Assembly: GCA_002337525.1 (NCBI GenBank) | Contig: DDGG01000017.1 | Location: 121,965-130,564, forward strand | Direction: 5' to 3' | DNA length: 8,600 bases | Source of the DNA: Alphaproteobacteria bacterium UBA1908 | GTDB lineage: Bacteria; Pseudomonadota; Alphaproteobacteria; Caedimonadales; UBA1908 | In this document: positions 6,570 to 8,600 of the stretch, in pieces | Layout: every line of letters begins with the position of its first letter | Position numbering within the stretch: position 1 is the first letter of the stretch | Program-made: the position numbers and the translations under genes | The notes under the pieces: model-generated | Databases searched by the model: none | What the model saw: only the letters and a program-made list of their open reading frames with translations | Told to the model about the DNA's origin: nothing

Positions 6570-6734
6570 ACAAAAATATTTTATACCTGTGTTCCTGAAA
6601 TGGAATATATCTAGATTTTTGATACGTTACCTACACCTTAACACAACAAAGATAGATCACACTTTATAATTATCAGGCTAAAATTACTCTTATTTGAGCA
6701 TTTTTATTTATCTATGAGCTCTTTTTTATAACTC

Positions 6735-6756
6735 AAAAAAGCCCCAAAAATAAGGC
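6735..6756 (-). terminator. Second Rho-independent terminator candidate for the proC-phasin unit
   Basis: Read on the minus strand, GCCTTA, a TTTT loop and TGGGGC form a 6-bp stem (two G-U pairs in the RNA) followed directly by six T (plus-strand A run 6735-6740). On the plus strand two of these pairs become C-A mismatches and no T-run follows, which assigns the element to minus-strand transcription. It lies about 30 bases beyond the stronger hairpin at 6792-6820. Confidence 0.5.
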
Positions 6757-6784
6757 CGTACAAGATTTTGGAAGAATGAAGGAG

Positions 6785-6820
6785 AATAAAGGTGTCAAGG
6801 GAGGCTCCCTCCCTTGACAC
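6785..6820 (-). terminator. Strong terminator hairpin after the phasin gene
   Basis: GTGTCAAGGGAGG (6792-6804) and CCTCCCTTGACAC (6808-6820) form a perfect 13-bp stem with a 3-base loop, beginning 12 bases after the phasin stop. On the minus strand it is followed by CTTTATTCT, a broken U-tract, so it should end or strongly pause the proC-phasin transcript and protect its 3' end. On the plus strand no T-run follows directly, though the hairpin could still stabilise kdsB read-through RNA. Confidence 0.75.
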
Positions 6821-6832
6821 AGAAATGATCTT

Positions 6833-7243
6833 TTAATGCTTAGTCTTTTTAGCTGCTTGTTCACGCGCTTTTTTAATTTCATCAGTCCCTTCTTTAAAAC
6901 GAGCCTGAAGTGTTTCCCGAGCCGCTTTATGAGCTTCTGTGCATGTTTGCGTGACTGATTTACTATGAGTTATTGCTTTTTCAAAAGAATCCTTCAAACG
7001 ACGGGCATGAGCTTCAATTTTTTCTTCAATTGTCTTTGCATCAGATAATTCTTTAAAGTGCGATTTCATATCTGAAAAAGCTGTCGTCAAATAATTTTGA
7101 TGAGCTTTACTAACATCTTTCGCTGCATCCAACGCAGAATGGTGAGCTTTTGACAAAGCATCCATATTTTTACGATGCGCAGCCATCATTGCCTCAAAAT
7201 CAACTTTGGGCATTTTAAAGTCTTTAAAAAATGTATTTGCCAT
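6833..7243 (-). CDS. Phasin family protein
   Basis: A 136-residue, almost wholly helical, charged protein without signal peptide or membrane segment. It opens with MANTFFKDFKMPKVDFEAMM and continues with repeated Ala/Lys/Glu helices (AHRKNMDALSKAHHSALDAA, SKAHQNYLTTAFSDM), ending in a lysine-rich tail. This matches the Phasin_2-type proteins that coat polyhydroxyalkanoate granules and control their size and number; some members have looser, chaperone-like roles. The start is secure: AGGAGG (complement of 7252-7257) lies 8 bases before the ATG, the strongest Shine-Dalgarno in the window, which fits high expression. It follows the TetR-like gene by 67 bases; a possible minus-strand promoter in that gap (TTGAAA plus AT-rich bases) is weak. 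A strong hairpin follows the stop. No PHA synthase gene is in the window, so granule function is inferred from the family. Confidence 0.88.
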   Translation of the reverse strand: MANTFFKDFKMPKVDFEAMMAAHRKNMDALSKAHHSALDAAKDVSKAHQNYLTTAFSDMKSHFKELSDAKTIEEKIEAHARRLKDSFEKAITHSKSVTQTCTEAHKAARETLQARFKEGTDEIKKAREQAAKKTKH

Positions 7244-7251
7244 GGGTCATA

Positions 7252-7257
7252 CCTCCT
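7252..7257 (-). promoter_or_regulatory. Strong Shine-Dalgarno of the phasin gene
   Basis: AGGAGG on the minus strand, followed by 8 bases and the ATG at 7243. A nearer ATG inside the spacer is out of frame and only one base from the Shine-Dalgarno, so the site fixes the phasin start. Confidence 0.8.
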
Positions 7258-7310
7258 GATTTATTTTAAATAATCCATTGGTTTCAATTTCTCACTCTCC
7301 CCTCGTCAAG

Positions 7311-7871
7311 TCAAGCATCTTCATTAAAAAATGAACATTCTTCAAGTGTTAATAAAAGTTGATCCAGATGTGACATTGTTTTTGAAAGATCAGGCGTTTT
7401 ATCTTTAGACCAGGTTTGAATCAAAAAACCATAACTTATTGTCAAAGCCCATCGATCTGACAAGGAAAGTGAAATTCCAAGAGAATCACAAAGATCTGTT
7501 ATACTCTTTAAAAGCTCTTCAAGACCTACTAAAGGGGATAGTATCGAAGAAGAATAGGCCTCTAATAAAGAGTTCAGACCTGAACGATACGGCATCATAA
7601 GATCAAATCGACGCATAATACCTTCAAAAAGTTTTTCCGAAACGGGGGCCTCGGATGAAAAGCTAACCTCTTCCCGGGAAAGTTTTTCTTTCAACTCATC
7701 CCGTAAAACTTTTATAAGTCCCTCTTTAGAAACTAAATGAAGACGAAGATGATCTGGTTTAATGGCAAGACGACAACAAAGATCGCCAAGCTGAAAAGCC
7801 TCCCAGCCCTTCTCTGCGATCAAGGAAAAAGCATGATGGAGAAGCACCTCTCGTGTTAAATTAATCGTCAT
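7311..7871 (-). CDS. TetR-like small helical protein, possible regulator (TetR/COQ9-type fold)
   Basis: A 186-residue protein whose first 55 residues resemble a TetR DNA-binding domain: REVLLHHAFSLIAEKGWEAF, LGDLCCRLAIKPDHLRLHL, then SKEGL. The recognition-helix region lacks the usual Tyr-x-His-Phe, reading LRLHLVSKE, so DNA binding is not certain. The C-terminal half ends with SYGFLIQTW, DKTPDLSKTMSHLD and LLLTLEE, which reminds me of the COQ9 family, a lipid-binding TetR-fold group in ubiquinone synthesis. The start ATG overlaps the proC stop as ATGA, so translation is probably coupled, and the phasin gene follows after 67 bases. That context makes phasin or storage-granule control a plausible role, but it is inference. 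The alternative is a non-DNA-binding COQ9-like protein. Confidence 0.7.
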   Translation of the reverse strand: MTINLTREVLLHHAFSLIAEKGWEAFQLGDLCCRLAIKPDHLRLHLVSKEGLIKVLRDELKEKLSREEVSFSSEAPVSEKLFEGIMRRFDLMMPYRSGLNSLLEAYSSSILSPLVGLEELLKSITDLCDSLGISLSLSDRWALTISYGFLIQTWSKDKTPDLSKTMSHLDQLLLTLEECSFFNEDA

Positions 7872-8600
7872 GAAGACGGCTCACGAAAATCCAGGGCTCT
7901 TTGATACGCTTTTTGAAGAGCATTACAAAAAAGAGAGTTTAACCCCTCGGTACCTTGAAGAATAGATAAAGCGGCCTGTGTTACACCGCCAGGACTGGTC
8001 ACTTCCTCACGTAAGTCTGCAGCAGTCCTGTTATTGGATGCAAGATAAGACAAAGCTCCCTGAAAAGTTTCATAAGTAAGGTTTTGTGCCATTTCCTGAG
8101 AAAGCCCCAAAGAGCGCGCCGCCTCTTCCAAAGCTTCAACAATGGCAAAAACATAAGCAGGTCCACACCCGCTAAGCGTTGTGGCTCGATCAAATTCATC
8201 TTCACTGGCACACCAATAACTTGATCCAACGCTATCCATCAGGGATGTCACCTGCTTTTTCTTTTCCTGTGCCAAAGGAGAAGTTACAGAAGAAATCAGT
8301 AAAGAGACCCCCTTTCCAATAGCCGATGGCGTATTTGGCATCGCTCGAACAAGAGCGGGCCCCTCCCCTAATAACTCTTGATAATGAGACAAACCTTTTC
8401 CGGCCGCAACGGTTAGGAAGGTCGTCTGTGACGTACAAATATTTTTATAATCAGGAAGAATCCGGGAAGTCATATGAGGCTTCGCCGCATAAACAAGGAT
8501 ATCGGGCCAGAACTCTTTGGAAGACTTATCTTCTAGTGATTTTAAAAAATCAGAAAGAGTCGCAAAATGGACAACACGCTCATCATGCATAAAGGAATCG
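7868..8600 (-). CDS. proC: Pyrroline-5-carboxylate reductase, 5' end outside the window
   Basis: Catalyses the last step of proline synthesis, NAD(P)H-dependent reduction of pyrroline-5-carboxylate, in the cytoplasm. The frame stays open through the right edge (three further codons before the ATG at 8590), and the N-terminal Rossmann GxGxMG segment of about 40 residues is missing because it lies beyond 8600; the ATG at 8590 is internal. Counting from that ATG, the family blocks are: VYAAKP at 33-38; AAGKGL at 62-67; VRAMPNTPSAIGKG at 81-94; LSGCGPAYVF at 139-148; and the ProC signature EEVTSPGGVTQAAL at 195-208. The stop overlaps the start of the TetR-like gene by 4 bases, which suggests one transcript continuing to the phasin. 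Confidence 0.96.
   Translation of the reverse strand, partial: DSFMHDERVVHFATLSDFLKSLEDKSSKEFWPDILVYAAKPHMTSRILPDYKNICTSQTTFLTVAAGKGLSHYQELLGEGPALVRAMPNTPSAIGKGVSLLISSVTSPLAQEKKKQVTSLMDSVGSSYWCASEDEFDRATTLSGCGPAYVFAIVEALEEAARSLGLSQEMAQNLTYETFQGALSYLASNNRTAADLREEVTSPGGVTQAALSILQGTEGLNSLFCNALQKAYQRALDFREPSS

Larger units (their letters stand above)
6407..6832. other. AT-rich gap between convergent genes
   Basis: This stretch separates kdsB (plus) from the phasin gene (minus). I find no convincing gene in it: the reading frames present are short, lack ribosome binding sites and have unnatural composition. It contains a TTGACA hexamer (6441-6446), a 7-bp dyad (6480-6508), an imperfect direct repeat (6536-6569) and two terminator-like hairpins for the minus strand (6735-6756 and 6785-6820), each listed separately. 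For kdsB I see only a weak terminator candidate: GAGC at 6696-6699 pairing with GCTC at 6718-6721, followed by six T. The rest could be decayed sequence or an unannotated RNA. Confidence 0.6.

Noticed and set aside
6478..6669. 63-codon plus-strand frame in the convergent gap
   Set aside because: No Shine-Dalgarno; composition (Ile, Leu, Tyr, Asn) is what random AT-rich DNA gives; it also reads across the dyad and the direct repeat.
8326..8592. Plus-strand frame antisense to proC
   Set aside because: It is a shadow of the proC reading frame, whose family blocks are unmistakable.
1..8600. tRNA, rRNA, CRISPR array, insertion sequence or prophage genes
   Set aside because: I looked for CCA-ended cloverleaf sequences, regular spaced repeats, transposase-like frames and terminal inverted repeats and saw none.

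Overview
The window looks like ordinary chromosomal DNA from an alphaproteobacterium with a Gram-negative, LPS-bearing envelope. GC content is moderate, roughly 40% by eye. The reasons are the run phosphoglycerate mutase (gpmI), S41 carboxyl-terminal protease (ctpA), divergent polysaccharide deacetylase-like protein and RNA pyrophosphohydrolase (rppH), which is a familiar alphaproteobacterial neighbourhood; a KdsB with the alphaproteobacterial 'GPxYHHIGLYGY' block; and a proC / TetR-like / phasin group. A more precise placement (for example Holosporales-like host-associated lineages, suggested only by the AT bias) is a guess. I see no mobile element, phage gene, CRISPR array, tRNA or rRNA.

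Plus strand, 1-6406: the window opens inside a GT-B family 4 glycosyltransferase (C-terminal half only, ending at 493). A 250-base gap follows with one unrecognised 48-codon reading frame. Then come gpmI (start most likely at 741), ctpA, a membrane-anchored protein of the divergent polysaccharide deacetylase family that seems to have lost its catalytic motifs, rppH (overlapping the previous gene by 4 bases) and kdsB. The last four are closely spaced and all on one strand, so they probably form one transcription unit. The envC gene usually found between gpmI and the genes downstream of it is missing; only a 132-base gap remains.

Middle, 6407-6832: an AT-rich gap of 426 bases between convergent genes. 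It holds an orphan TTGACA hexamer, a 7-bp dyad, a short imperfect direct repeat and two hairpins that look like tandem terminators for the minus-strand genes.

Minus strand, 8600-6833: proC (running off the window at its 5' end) overlaps by 4 bases a small TetR-like protein, which is followed by a phasin with a strong Shine-Dalgarno and a 13-bp terminator hairpin. This unit joins proline synthesis with polyhydroxyalkanoate granule biology, and the small regulator-like protein is a reasonable candidate for controlling the phasin.

Together the genes cover central glycolysis (gpmI), periplasmic proteolysis and envelope upkeep (ctpA and the deacetylase relative), mRNA 5'-end processing (rppH), LPS inner-core precursor supply (kdsB, with the glycosyltransferase as a possible partner), proline synthesis and carbon storage. 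I did not find a convincing new system. The most interesting points are the apparent pseudo-deacetylase, the loss of envC beside it, and the small reading frame that a one-base change would join to a good ribosome binding site.
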